From contig CAVSRU010000017.1 of the NCBI GenBank assembly GCA_963730535.1, forward strand, positions 1-29,049: a DNA stretch of 29,049 bases. The letters are read 5' to 3'. This DNA is from DASSUW01 sp963730535. GTDB taxonomy: Bacteria > Actinomycetota > Thermoleophilia > Solirubrobacterales > Solirubrobacteraceae. The notes below the pieces were generated by a model that had not been told where the DNA came from, did not search any database, and saw only the letters and a program-made list of their open reading frames with translations. Below, piece by piece: positions 12,047 through 19,677 of the stretch. Within the stretch, counting starts at the first letter, position 1. Every line of letters begins with the position of its first letter. The translations under genes and the position numbers were made by a program.

Positions 12047-13216
12047 TCAGGGAATCTGGATCGTCGTGTACGCCGGCGCCGACAGGATGCCGGCGTCGTC
12101 GGTCGCGAAGGCGCGGATCCGGTAGCTGCCGGAGCGGACCTTCTTGCCGCGGAGCGTCTTCGGCATGCGGAAGCCGTTCTCGCCGAGGCGCCCGGCGTGG
12201 ACGAGCGCGGTCGGGAGCGTGACCGAGCGGCCGCCGCTGCGGCGCCGGAGCGTGAACACGAGCTCGGACCGCTCGCTGAGCGAGTAGCGGATCACGTCGC
12301 CCTCCGAGCGCAGCGCGCTGATCACGGGCACCTCGACGTCGGGGTTGCCGGCCTCGAGCGCCGCCGTGCGACGGACTATCCAGGTGCGCAGGTGCGGCGA
12401 GGCAGCCCAGGCGAAGTTGGTGGGCACGCCGCGCAGCGCGCAGCCGAGGCCGAAGCTCACGACGCCGACGATCCGCGACTTGACCAGGAGCGGGCCGCCG
12501 CTGTCGCCGTTGCAGACGTCGCGGCTGCCGCGCCGCGAAGCGGCGCACAACATCAGGCCCGGCTCGTGGAAGTTGCCGTCGTACGCCTTTCCGCAGCGGC
12601 GGTTGCTCCACAGCGGCAGCTTGGCTCGCAGCAGCCTCGGCGACGAGGATCCGTTCTCGCGCGTCAGGCCCCAGCCGATCGCCGTGCCGCGCTGCCGCTC
12701 GGAGAGCTGGAGGTTGCGGTCGGCGACCCGGGCCACCGGCGCGGCCGACGGCTGCGCCAGCTTCAGCAGCGCGACGTCGTGGAAGAGCGTCGATGGGTCG
12801 TAGAGCGGATGCCGCTCGATGCCGGCGACCGCGATCTCCTCGCCGCCGTCCTTGCGCAGATCGGTACGCCCGATCACCACGCGGTGGGTCGAGAAGTCCG
12901 ACACGCCGCCGTCCTCGGCGGTCACGCAGTGCCCGGCGGTGAGGACGACCGTGGGCGCGACGAGCGTCCCGCCGCAGAACTGGTCGTCGAAGTCCGTGTC
13001 CCCCGTGTACTCGCTGTCGAGGTACGCGACCATCGACGGGTACTGACCGGGCGCCGCGGGCGTGCCGCCCACGATCGCGACCGACGCCCGCGGAGCGGCG
13101 CCGCCGCCCTCGACGCCGACCGCGCTCACGGCATCCACGGGCGCGCCCTGCGCTGCGGCGGCGGTGATGCCGCTCACGAGCACCGCGAGGGCGAGGGACA
13201 AGGGGGTGCGGCGCAT
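12047..13216 (-). CDS. Secreted trypsin-like serine protease (S1) with C-terminal beta domain
   Basis: 389 residues; ATG 13216 follows AAGGAG with 7-nt spacing. A signal peptide covers about 1-24, then a short propeptide up to IVGGTPAAPGQYPSM (48 on), the usual zymogen cleavage point. The catalytic triad is His96 (LTAGHC), Asp147 (HDVALLKL) and Ser239 (CNGDSGGPL). Asp233 sits at the trypsin S1 position, predicting cleavage after Arg/Lys. Residues from about 288 form an extra beta-rich domain (RYSLSERSELVFTLRRR, LRGKKVRSGSYRIRAFATD) of a kind common in secreted proteins of this lineage. It lies directly upstream of the WXG100 genes, where ESX loci often carry a subtilisin-type mycosin. A role in processing exported proteins is inference from position. 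Confidence 0.92.
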   Translation of the reverse strand: MRRTPLSLALAVLVSGITAAAAQGAPVDAVSAVGVEGGGAAPRASVAIVGGTPAAPGQYPSMVAYLDSEYTGDTDFDDQFCGGTLVAPTVVLTAGHCVTAEDGGVSDFSTHRVVIGRTDLRKDGGEEIAVAGIERHPLYDPSTLFHDVALLKLAQPSAAPVARVADRNLQLSERQRGTAIGWGLTRENGSSSPRLLRAKLPLWSNRRCGKAYDGNFHEPGLMLCAASRRGSRDVCNGDSGGPLLVKSRIVGVVSFGLGCALRGVPTNFAWAASPHLRTWIVRRTAALEAGNPDVEVPVISALRSEGDVIRYSLSERSELVFTLRRRSGGRSVTLPTALVHAGRLGENGFRMPKTLRGKKVRSGSYRIRAFATDDAGILSAPAYTTIQIP

Positions 13217-13314
13217 TCAGGACTCCTTCAGGCAGGTGGCGCGGTTCACGTCAGAGATCGTCTGGCAGGCGCGGCGCAGGCGCCAGGCACCCTCGGTGTG
13301 GTCTCGACCAACCC

Positions 13315-14010
13315 TCAGCGCTCCACCAGCTCGTCGCGGGTGATCGCGCCGGAGGTCAAGGCACGCGCGGCGAGCGCGCTGCGCTTCTGGTTCTGGCCGA
13401 GCTGCTCGACACCGAACTTGGCGAACAGCGCCCGCAGGTGCGTCTTGACGGCGTCGACGGAGAGGAAGAGCTCGTCGGCGATCTGCTGGTTGGTCGCCGC
13501 CGTCGCGTACGCGTCGCCGCCCGCTAACGGCCGGCAGAGGGCGATCAGCACCCGCCGCTGGGCGGGTGAGAGCGACGCCTCGGGCGGCCCGCTGGAATCG
13601 AGCGCCGTCGTGCCGAAGTCCTCGCGGTGGGGCATGCGAAACCGGATGTGCGTGGTGCCGACCCGGACGACGTCGCCGTCCTCGAGGCGCCGGCGGCGCA
13701 CCAGCCGCTCACCGTTCACCCAGGTGCCGTTGCGGGACAGCCCGTCGTCGTCGAGCACCCAGTTGCCGCCCGTGAGGACCATCTCCGCGTGCACGCGCGA
13801 TACGTGGCCGTCCCAGGCGAGCGGCACGTGGTTTTCGGGGGCGCGGCCCATGGTCAAGCGCTGGACCGTCCCGCTGTCCAGGGAAATGATGCATTGCACG
13901 TCGCCACCGTCCCGGTAGACCAAGAACGGGATTCCTCGACGTTCTGCATCGAGCTGATCCTTCAGCTCTGAGGCCGAAGCGTGCCGCGGCCCTCCATCGC
14001 CGACACCCAC
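13315..14010 (-). CDS. FHA domain plus C-terminal helix-turn-helix regulator
   Basis: A 231-residue protein; GTG 14010 is the start used here, and no strong ribosome-binding site is visible, so the first residues are uncertain. After an amphipathic segment (LKDQLDAERRGIPFLVYRDG), a complete FHA domain covers about 50-125: MGRAPEN, SRVHAEM and SRNGTWVNGE, the phosphothreonine-binding loops. From about 150 a DNA-binding domain (LSPAQRRVLIALCRPL, then QQIADELFLSVDAVKTHL) resembles LuxR or winged-helix output modules. It heads the minus arm 98 bases before the protease. The likely role is to read kinase-generated phosphothreonine and control the secretion operon; this is inference from domains and position. 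Confidence 0.87.
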   Translation of the reverse strand: MGVGDGGPRHASASELKDQLDAERRGIPFLVYRDGGDVQCIISLDSGTVQRLTMGRAPENHVPLAWDGHVSRVHAEMVLTGGNWVLDDDGLSRNGTWVNGERLVRRRRLEDGDVVRVGTTHIRFRMPHREDFGTTALDSSGPPEASLSPAQRRVLIALCRPLAGGDAYATAATNQQIADELFLSVDAVKTHLRALFAKFGVEQLGQNQKRSALAARALTSGAITRDELVER

Positions 14011-14102
14011 CGAGCGACCATATCCGAGCCACCACCGCTCTGTGCGGCAATCTCGACCTTCGTGCAGGGCGCTTTTGACAGAGGGGTTACAACAACCGTG
14101 CG

Positions 14103-14492
14103 ATGAGCACCGTCGATTTCCGGCTCGAGGTGGTCGTGGTCCCCGTCTCAGACGTCGACCGCGCGAAGGCCTTCTACGCCGACCGGATGGGCTTCACGGT
14201 CGACCACGACAGCGAGCCCAACCCGGGCATCCGGGTCGTCCAGCTCACCCCACCGGGGTCGGCCTGCTCGATCGTCGTCGGGACCGGCCTGTCGGACATG
14301 GAACCGGGTTCGATCAAGGGCCTCCAGCTCGTGGTTGACGACATGGACGCCGCCTACGAGCTGCTGACCGGGCGGGGCGTCGACCTCGGCGACGTGGTCA
14401 CGCTCGGCGCGGAGGGCCGGCCCGGATTCCGCCACGTCTTCTTCAGCGACCCCGACGGCAACGCCTGGACGATCCAGGAGATCAAGCCCTAG
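14103..14492 (+). CDS. VOC superfamily (glyoxalase/bleomycin-resistance fold) protein
   Basis: A 129-residue protein with ATG at 14103. It begins LEVVVVPVSDVDRAKAFYAD, a classic first beta-alpha-beta unit of the vicinal-oxygen-chelate fold, and ends with FRHVFFSDPDGNAWTIQEI, the second metal-site unit with the usual F.DPDGN...QE signature. Members include lyases, dioxygenases and drug-binding proteins, so the substrate cannot be read from the sequence. It diverges from the FHA regulator (92-bp gap) and converges on the MarR gene, sharing CTAG as stop on both strands. Confidence 0.9.
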   Translation: MSTVDFRLEVVVVPVSDVDRAKAFYADRMGFTVDHDSEPNPGIRVVQLTPPGSACSIVVGTGLSDMEPGSIKGLQLVVDDMDAAYELLTGRGVDLGDVVTLGAEGRPGFRHVFFSDPDGNAWTIQEIKP

Positions 14493-14965
14493 TCGCGTTC
14501 GAGCACGCCGATCAGCCGCCGCATGGTCGCCAGCGCCTCCCGCAGCTCGCCGGCGCCGATCTCGCCGCCGACCTGGTTCCCCCACGGCACCACGGCGAGC
14601 GAGATCCGGCGGATCGCCCAGTACCCGGCCTCCGTGCAGGCGAGCAGCTTGGCGCGCCGGTGGGCGGGGTTCGGGCGGTACTCGGCGAGGCCGCGCTCGA
14701 CCAGCAGGTCAGCCACGCGCTGCACGCCCTGGCGGGTCATCCCCATCCGCCGCCCGATCTCGGCGACGGTGCGCGGCTCGTCCAGGACGCCGCCGAGCAC
14801 CTGCCACCACGCAGCCGTGATCTCGCCTTCGACGGCGAACTCCTGGGCGACCTCCATGAGCCGGCCGTTGAGGCGGAAGGTGGTGAGGATGACGTCGGTC
14901 AGCAGCGCGCCGGCCTCGGACTGCGGGTCCGGCTCGGGCCAGGCCTCGCGCGGCGGGACGCTCAC
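14489..14965 (-). CDS. MarR-family transcriptional regulator
   Basis: 158 residues starting at GTG 14965, which overlaps the TGA of the upstream DJ-1 gene (GTGA), so translation is coupled. The winged-helix core is clear: EPRTVAEIGRRMGMTRQGVQ as the helix-turn-helix, then VADLLVERGLAEYRPNPAHRR leading into the wing and TEAG. N- and C-terminal helices would form the dimer interface. MarR proteins usually repress their own operon and respond to small aromatic or oxidative signals. The two palindromes in front of the DJ-1 gene (15573-15603) are the natural operator. The target ligand is unknown. Confidence 0.9.
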   Translation of the reverse strand: MSVPPREAWPEPDPQSEAGALLTDVILTTFRLNGRLMEVAQEFAVEGEITAAWWQVLGGVLDEPRTVAEIGRRMGMTRQGVQRVADLLVERGLAEYRPNPAHRRAKLLACTEAGYWAIRRISLAVVPWGNQVGGEIGAGELREALATMRRLIGVLERD

Positions 14966-15570
14966 GCGGCGGCCTGCATGAGCACCGGGAAGGCGGCCGG
15001 GTCGCCGCGGTGGAAGACGGCCTCGTAGGCCTCGAGCGTGCGCTCGGAGGCCAGGCCGAGGCGGCTGAGCGCCGCCCGCGCGAACTGGACGGGCGACTGC
15101 GGGCCGGCCGTGATGAGGTCGCCGTCGAGCACCGCGCGCTCGTCGATGTAGTGGTCAACGCCCGCGTAGCCGGTGGCTGCCAGATACTCGGCGGCCGCGC
15201 TCGTGTGCCGGCGATCGTCGAGCAGTCCGGCGCGGGCGAGGCCGGCTGTCGCGCCGCAGATCGCCGCCACCGGCACGCCGGCCTCCAGGAACCGCTCGGC
15301 CGCGGCGGCGAACGCCTCCCCTCCCCCGGCGTCCCACAGCTCGCCGCCCGGCAGCACGAGGATGTCGCTGTCGGCGGGATCGAGGACGGCGATCAGCATG
15401 TCGGGCGCCACGCGGAGGCCGCCCATCGTGGTGACCGTGTCGAGCGACTCGGCGACGGTGACGACGTCGAACCGGGTGCCGGTGAAGCGGCCGGTGCGCA
15501 GCTCGGCGAGCAGGTGGCCTGGCTCCCAGTCCGCGAGCGTTTCGTAGATCGCGATGTGCGCCGTGTTCAT
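14962..15570 (-). CDS. DJ-1/PfpI family protein
   Basis: ATG 15570 gives about 202 residues and begins MNTAHIAIYETLADWEPGHL, the normal N-terminus of the family; a longer TTG start at 15606 would run through the operator and is less likely. The nucleophile elbow is VPVAAICGATAGLARAGLLD, with the conserved Cys following a hydrophobic strand. ILVLPGGELWD supplies the Glu/Gly loop, and AGPQSPVQFARAAL is also family-like. Relatives include glyoxalase III, amidases and stress chaperones. It is transcribed with the downstream MarR gene. Confidence 0.9.
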   Translation of the reverse strand: MNTAHIAIYETLADWEPGHLLAELRTGRFTGTRFDVVTVAESLDTVTTMGGLRVAPDMLIAVLDPADSDILVLPGGELWDAGGGEAFAAAAERFLEAGVPVAAICGATAGLARAGLLDDRRHTSAAAEYLAATGYAGVDHYIDERAVLDGDLITAGPQSPVQFARAALSRLGLASERTLEAYEAVFHRGDPAAFPVLMQAAA

Positions 15571-15572
15571 GG

Positions 15573-15603
15573 ACAGCATGCTGTCATAAAGACAGTATGC
15601 TGT
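15573..15603. promoter_or_regulatory. Double palindromic operator upstream of the DJ-1/marR operon
   Basis: ACAGCATGCTGT (15573-15584) is a perfect 12-bp palindrome. ACAGTATGCTGT (15592-15603) is the same palindrome with one change. They start 19 bp apart with the spacer CATAAAG. A TTGACA, read on the minus strand, overlaps the far edge (15606-15601), so binding would block a promoter for the DJ-1 gene. The MarR protein encoded at the end of the operon is the likely ligand. The CYTH gene starting at 15641 on the other strand could share the control. Confidence 0.7.
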
Positions 15604-15640
15604 CAAGTATCAGGCCAGGCGTGTCCGCCCTCTCCCAGAC

Positions 15641-16360
15641 ATGGGAAACCTCAGCAAACTGGACCCCGCGATCGAGAAGGTCGAGTTCAAGCTCACGGTT
15701 CTGCCCGCGAAGGAGCCGCGGGTGCAGGCGCTCCTCCGGAGCGCGCGCGTCACGCCGGCGCGCCGCAAGGTCTACTTCTACGACACCCCGGAGCTCGACC
15801 TGTTCAAGCAGCATCTCGTCCTTCGGGCGCGCGTGACCGACGGCGACGATGACGACTCCACGGTCAAGCTCCGCCCGCTGACGCCGCGCAAGGTCCCGCC
15901 GCGCTGGACGAAGGACGGCGGCAGGATCGAGCTCGACGTGGTCGGCAAGAAGCAGGTCCCGTCGGCCAAGCTCGACGGCAAGCCCGAGCGCGGCACGATC
16001 GAGCAGGTCGAGGAGGGAGCGCTCAAGCCGAGCAAGCTGTTCAGCGAGGTCCAGGAGGCCGTGATCCGACGGAGGGCGAACGGGACCAAGCTGAACGACC
16101 TCGCCGTGCTCGGCCCGGTCGACGCCCGCAAGTGGGAGCTCCCGCCGACGTACTTCCCGCACGAGCTCAGCGTCGAGGAGTGGTCGCTGCCGGACGGCAC
16201 CCGCTTCTTCGAGCTCTCGTTCAAGGTGGATCGCGACAAGGCTGCGAGCGCGAAGCAGGAGTTCGACGAGCTGCTCGACTACCTGAAGATCGGCCGCAAG
16301 GGCGACCCGAACCCCAAGACGCCGAAGGTGCTCGAGTTCTTCGCCGAGCGGCTGCGCTGA
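15641..16360 (+). CDS. CYTH-like (triphosphate tunnel) domain protein
   Basis: A 239-residue protein with ATG at 15641. Features of the CYTH/adenylate-cyclase-thiamine-triphosphatase tunnel fold are an N-terminal strand VEFKLTV (in place of a full ExExK), the YFYDTPELDLFKQHLVLRAR strand-turn with alternating charges, DSTVKLRPL, and late strands FFELSFKVD. Actinobacterial versions often hydrolyse organic triphosphates or bind polyphosphate. The first motif lacks one of the usual acidic residues, so activity is uncertain. There is no tight operon partner; the M20 peptidase follows 23 bases later on the same strand and could be co-transcribed. Confidence 0.72.
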   Translation: MGNLSKLDPAIEKVEFKLTVLPAKEPRVQALLRSARVTPARRKVYFYDTPELDLFKQHLVLRARVTDGDDDDSTVKLRPLTPRKVPPRWTKDGGRIELDVVGKKQVPSAKLDGKPERGTIEQVEEGALKPSKLFSEVQEAVIRRRANGTKLNDLAVLGPVDARKWELPPTYFPHELSVEEWSLPDGTRFFELSFKVDRDKAASAKQEFDELLDYLKIGRKGDPNPKTPKVLEFFAERLR

Positions 16361-16383
16361 CCCACCTGGCACGATGACGCCTC

Positions 16384-17508
16384 GTGACCGAGGTACAGGC
16401 CTGGCTCGATGATCGCGGCGAGGAGATGGCGGCGCTGCTCGAGGCCCTGGTGCGGGTCCCCACGGAGAACCCGCCGGGTCGCGAGCTCGGGCGCTGTGCG
16501 GCTCTGCTGCACGACGCGCTCGAGCGGCTGGGCTTCGCTCCCGAGCTGATCGATCCGCCGGGGATCGTCCGCGGGAGCGTGGGCGACGGCGACCGGCTCG
16601 TTTACTTCCACGGGCACTTCGATGTCGTCCCGGCGCAGAGCCCCTCGCAGTTCGAGCCGCAACGGCGCGACGGGAGGATCGTCGGGCGCGGGACGGCCGA
16701 CATGAAGGGCGGCCTCGTCTCGATGCTCTACGGCGCCGCCGCCGCGCGCGAGCTCGGCCTGCTCGACGGCCGCCGGATCGTCCTGCACTTCGTCTGCGAC
16801 GAGGAGACGGGCAGCACCGCCGGCTCCGGCCATCTGCGCGAGGCGGGGCTGATCGACCCCGGCGCGCTCGCGATGCTGACCGCCGAGCCGACCGGCGGGG
16901 TGATCTGGAACGAGGCGCGAGGCGCGATCACGCTGCGCGTGACGGCGCGCGGCCGCGAGGCCCACATCGGCTACCTCCGCGACGGCGTCAACGCCTTCGA
17001 GCACATGACCCGCATCGCCGAGCCGCTGACCGCGCTCTCGCGCGAGCTGCTCGAGCGGGATTCGATCCTGCTGGTCGGCGGGCAGGCGGGCGCCGGCGCT
17101 GGGTTCAACGTCGTGCCGGGCTCGGCCTGGTTCTCCGTCGACCGCCGCTTCAACCCCGACGAGCAGCTCGACGAGGAGCTCGAGCGGCTGACCGGCATCA
17201 TCGAGGCCGCCGCCGCGGGCGCCGAGGTCGATGTCGAGGTCCTCCAGGCGCAGCCCTCCGGCCACACCGACCCGGACCACCCCGCCGCCCAGACGCTCGC
17301 GCGGTGCGTCGAGGCGGTCACCGGCAGCGCGGCGTTCGAGCTCTGCCCCGGCGTGCTCGACACCCGCTGGTACTCGCAGCTCGGGATCCCGGCCTTCTCC
17401 TACGGCGGCGGGAACCTGGAGGTCGCCCACGGCCCGGACGAGTACATCGAGGAGGCGGACATGCGCCGCTGCGCGGCCGTCTACGCACAGTTCGCCGCTC
17501 AGGTCTAG
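16384..17508 (+). CDS. M20 family metallopeptidase / ArgE-DapE type deacylase
   Basis: 374 residues starting at GTG 16384. The zinc-binding motifs appear in order: YFHGHFDVVPA (His78, Asp80), GRGTADMKGG (Asp106, bridging), FVCDEETGS (Glu140 catalytic base, Glu141 ligand), TAEPTGG, and a dimerisation-domain start HIGYLRDGVNAFEHM. The C-terminal YGGGNLEVAHGPDEYIE supplies the last His ligand. The order and length match ArgE/DapE/CPG2-like amidohydrolases. The substrate could be N-acyl amino acids, succinyl-diaminopimelate or dipeptides. No biosynthetic partners sit nearby, so a scavenging deacylase is more likely than a dedicated lysine or arginine step. Its stop shares CTAG with the TetR gene. 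Confidence 0.92.
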   Translation: MTEVQAWLDDRGEEMAALLEALVRVPTENPPGRELGRCAALLHDALERLGFAPELIDPPGIVRGSVGDGDRLVYFHGHFDVVPAQSPSQFEPQRRDGRIVGRGTADMKGGLVSMLYGAAAARELGLLDGRRIVLHFVCDEETGSTAGSGHLREAGLIDPGALAMLTAEPTGGVIWNEARGAITLRVTARGREAHIGYLRDGVNAFEHMTRIAEPLTALSRELLERDSILLVGGQAGAGAGFNVVPGSAWFSVDRRFNPDEQLDEELERLTGIIEAAAAGAEVDVEVLQAQPSGHTDPDHPAAQTLARCVEAVTGSAAFELCPGVLDTRWYSQLGIPAFSYGGGNLEVAHGPDEYIEEADMRRCAAVYAQFAAQV

Positions 17509-18149
17509 GGCTTCCAGCGCGCCATGGCGTCCTGGAACTCCGTGACGTGGAGCGGCTCCACGGGCAGGGGCTCGAGGTCGTCGCGCGGGCGCAGGCCGTC
17601 GAGCACGATCGCCAGGTAGCGCCTGTACAGCTCGGGCTCGACGTCGCGGCTGAAGTCGACGATCGTGTTGAGCATGAAGTTGATCAGCGGCACGTCGCTC
17701 GTGTCGATGTCGCTGCGCACCACGCCCGCGTCCTTGGCGCGCGCCACGAGCTTGGTCACCACCGGCGCGATGGCGCGCCGCGCCTGGTTGCTCCGCTCGC
17801 GGCCGCGGCCGGCGGAGAACAGCACCTCCTTGAGCCCGCGGTCGGCGGCCTGGAGCGCGAGCGCGCGGTCGAAGTAGCTCGTCAGGCCGACCCACGGGTC
17901 GGGATCCTCGAGGCACTCCCTGGCGATCTGGGCGATCTCGCCGATGCGGTCGACCATCAGCGCGTCGATCAGCGCGTCCTTGTTCGGGAAGCGGCGGTAG
18001 GCCGTGCCCGTTCCGACGCCGGCGTGGCGCGCGACGTCGTCGAGCGTGACGTCGAGCCCGCGCGTCGCCAGCAGCTCCTTGGCGGCGACCAGCAGGCGCT
18101 GCCGGTTGCGCTCGGCGTCGGCTCGGAGGGGCGCGGTCACGGAACCCAT
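17505..18149 (-). CDS. TetR-family regulator of the divergent efflux gene
   Basis: 214 residues, ATG 18149. The N-terminal helix-turn-helix is standard: RQRLLVAAKELLATRGLDVT, then LDDVARHAGVGTGTAYRRF and PNKDALIDAL (about 15-65). The C-terminal helices form the ligand and dimer domain. It is divergent from the MFS transporter with a 78-bp gap that holds a 21-bp palindrome and a second imperfect copy. This is the standard arrangement of a drug-responsive repressor controlling itself and an exporter. The inducer is unknown. Confidence 0.92.
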   Translation of the reverse strand: MGSVTAPLRADAERNRQRLLVAAKELLATRGLDVTLDDVARHAGVGTGTAYRRFPNKDALIDALMVDRIGEIAQIARECLEDPDPWVGLTSYFDRALALQAADRGLKEVLFSAGRGRERSNQARRAIAPVVTKLVARAKDAGVVRSDIDTSDVPLINFMLNTIVDFSRDVEPELYRRYLAIVLDGLRPRDDLEPLPVEPLHVTEFQDAMARWKP

Positions 18150-18156
18150 CCTAGAG

Positions 18157-18210
18157 AGTGGAGATCACATCTCCACTTGTGATACCGTAACCGGAGACTC
18201 CCTCTCCACA
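18157..18210. promoter_or_regulatory. TetR operator pair between tetR and MFS genes
   Basis: Site 1 (18157-18177) is a perfect palindrome with 9-bp arms, AGTGGAGAT and ATCTCCACT, around CAC. Site 2 (18190-18210) keeps the core GGAGA...TCTCC and matches site 1 at 14 of 21 positions. The sites start 33 bp apart, about three helical turns, so two dimers would bind the same DNA face. They occupy most of the intergenic region and would cover promoters in both directions. Confidence 0.8.
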
Positions 18211-18227
18211 TTCATGAGGTCCTCCCC

Positions 18228-19667
18228 ATGTCCGATCCCCATTACGACCGCCGGTGGCTGATCCTCACGGTCATCGGCATCGCCCAGCTGCTGGTCGTGC
18301 TCGACGTGACGATCGTCAACATCGCGCTCCCCTCCGCCCAGCAGGAGCTCGGGTTCTCCGACAGCGAACGGCAGTGGATCATCACCGCCTATGCGCTCTC
18401 CTTCGGCAGCCTGCTGCTGCTCGGCGGGCGGATCGCCGACCTGTTCGGCCGCAAGTGGACGTTCATCATCGGCCTGCTCGGCTTCGCCGGTGCATCCGCG
18501 CTCGGCGGCGCCGCGCAGAGCTTCGGGTTGCTCGTGGGCGCCCGCGCGCTGCAGGGCGTGTTCGCCGCGCTGCTCGCTCCGGCCGCCCTCTCGCTGCTCG
18601 CCACGACGTTCACCGAGCCTCGTGAGCGCGCCAAGGCGTTCGGCATCTACGGCGCGATCGCCGGCGCCGGCGGCGCCTTCGGCCTGCTCCTCGGCGGCGT
18701 CCTGACCGAGGTGCTCGACTGGCGCTGGTGCCTGTACGTGTCGATCCTCTTCGCGGTCCCGGCCGCGATCGGCGGGCTCCGGCTGCTCCATCACGTGCCG
18801 GTCACCTCGCGGCCGCGGCTCGACATCCCGGGCACGCTGCTCGCCTCCTCCGGCCTCTTCGCGCTCGTGTACGGCATGTCCCGGGCCGAGTCCCACGGCT
18901 GGGGCGACCCCGTCACGCTCGCCTTCCTGGGCGCCAGCGTCCTGCTCCTGGTCGGTTTCGTCGCGCTCCAGCGCCGCGTCGCCCACCCGCTGCTCCCGCT
19001 GCGGGTCGTCACCGACCGCAACCGCGGCGGCTCCTTCCTGGCGATCGGGATCGCCGGCGCCGGGATCTTCGGCGCCTTCCTGTTCCTGACGTTCTACCTC
19101 CAGAACACGAGGGGCCTGAGCCCGATCGAGACCGGTCTCGCGTTCCTGCCGATGAACCTCTCGATCATCGTCACGGCCACGCTGGTGAACACCAAGGTGC
19201 TCGCCCGGACCGGTCCCCGCCCGCTCATCCCGACCGGCATGTTCCTCGCCGCCCTCGGGATGGCGCTGATGACCGGGATCGGCGTCGACACGGCCTACGC
19301 CTCCCACGTCCTGCCGTCGTTGATCCTCATCGGCATCGGCTTCGGTCTCGTCGTGGCGCCGTCCTTCTCGACCGCGACGCTCGGCGTGCCGCGTCAGGAC
19401 ACCGGCGTCGCGTCGGCGATGGTGAGCACGTCGCAGCAGGTGGGCGGCTCGATCGGCACCGCCCTCCTGTCCACGCTCGCGGTCTCTGCGACGACCGACT
19501 ACATCGTCGCCAACGGCCCGAGCGCGCAGGCGGCGGTCGAGGGCTACACCACCGCGTTCTGGTGGGCGGCGGCGATCTTCGCCGTCGGCGCCGTCGTCAC
19601 CGGCGCGCTCCTGCGCTCCGGCGTCAGGGTGCCGGCGCACGGGGCGCCCGAGCCGGTGGCCGCCTGA
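18228..19667 (+). CDS. DHA2-family MFS multidrug efflux transporter (EmrB/QacA-like)
   Basis: 479 residues; ATG 18228 follows GAGG. The first helix holds LLVVLDVTIVNIALPSAQQEL, the hallmark of the 14-helix drug:H+ antiporter family. The loop 2-3 motif is GRIADLFGRKW, and motif C-like Gly-rich GAIAGAGGAFGLLLGGVLTE follows RAKAFGIYG. About 14 hydrophobic segments can be counted up to FWWAAAIFAVGAVVTGALL. It should export hydrophobic drugs or metabolites using the proton gradient. The adjacent TetR gene and operators indicate induction by its own substrates. Confidence 0.94.
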   Translation: MSDPHYDRRWLILTVIGIAQLLVVLDVTIVNIALPSAQQELGFSDSERQWIITAYALSFGSLLLLGGRIADLFGRKWTFIIGLLGFAGASALGGAAQSFGLLVGARALQGVFAALLAPAALSLLATTFTEPRERAKAFGIYGAIAGAGGAFGLLLGGVLTEVLDWRWCLYVSILFAVPAAIGGLRLLHHVPVTSRPRLDIPGTLLASSGLFALVYGMSRAESHGWGDPVTLAFLGASVLLLVGFVALQRRVAHPLLPLRVVTDRNRGGSFLAIGIAGAGIFGAFLFLTFYLQNTRGLSPIETGLAFLPMNLSIIVTATLVNTKVLARTGPRPLIPTGMFLAALGMALMTGIGVDTAYASHVLPSLILIGIGFGLVVAPSFSTATLGVPRQDTGVASAMVSTSQQVGGSIGTALLSTLAVSATTDYIVANGPSAQAAVEGYTTAFWWAAAIFAVGAVVTGALLRSGVRVPAHGAPEPVAA

Positions 19668-19677
19668 GAGCGCGGCC

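Noticed and set aside
14075..14103. TTGACA at 14075-14080 as a promoter for the VOC gene
   Set aside because: The expected -10 position falls at the start codon and has no good match; I see no convincing promoter here.
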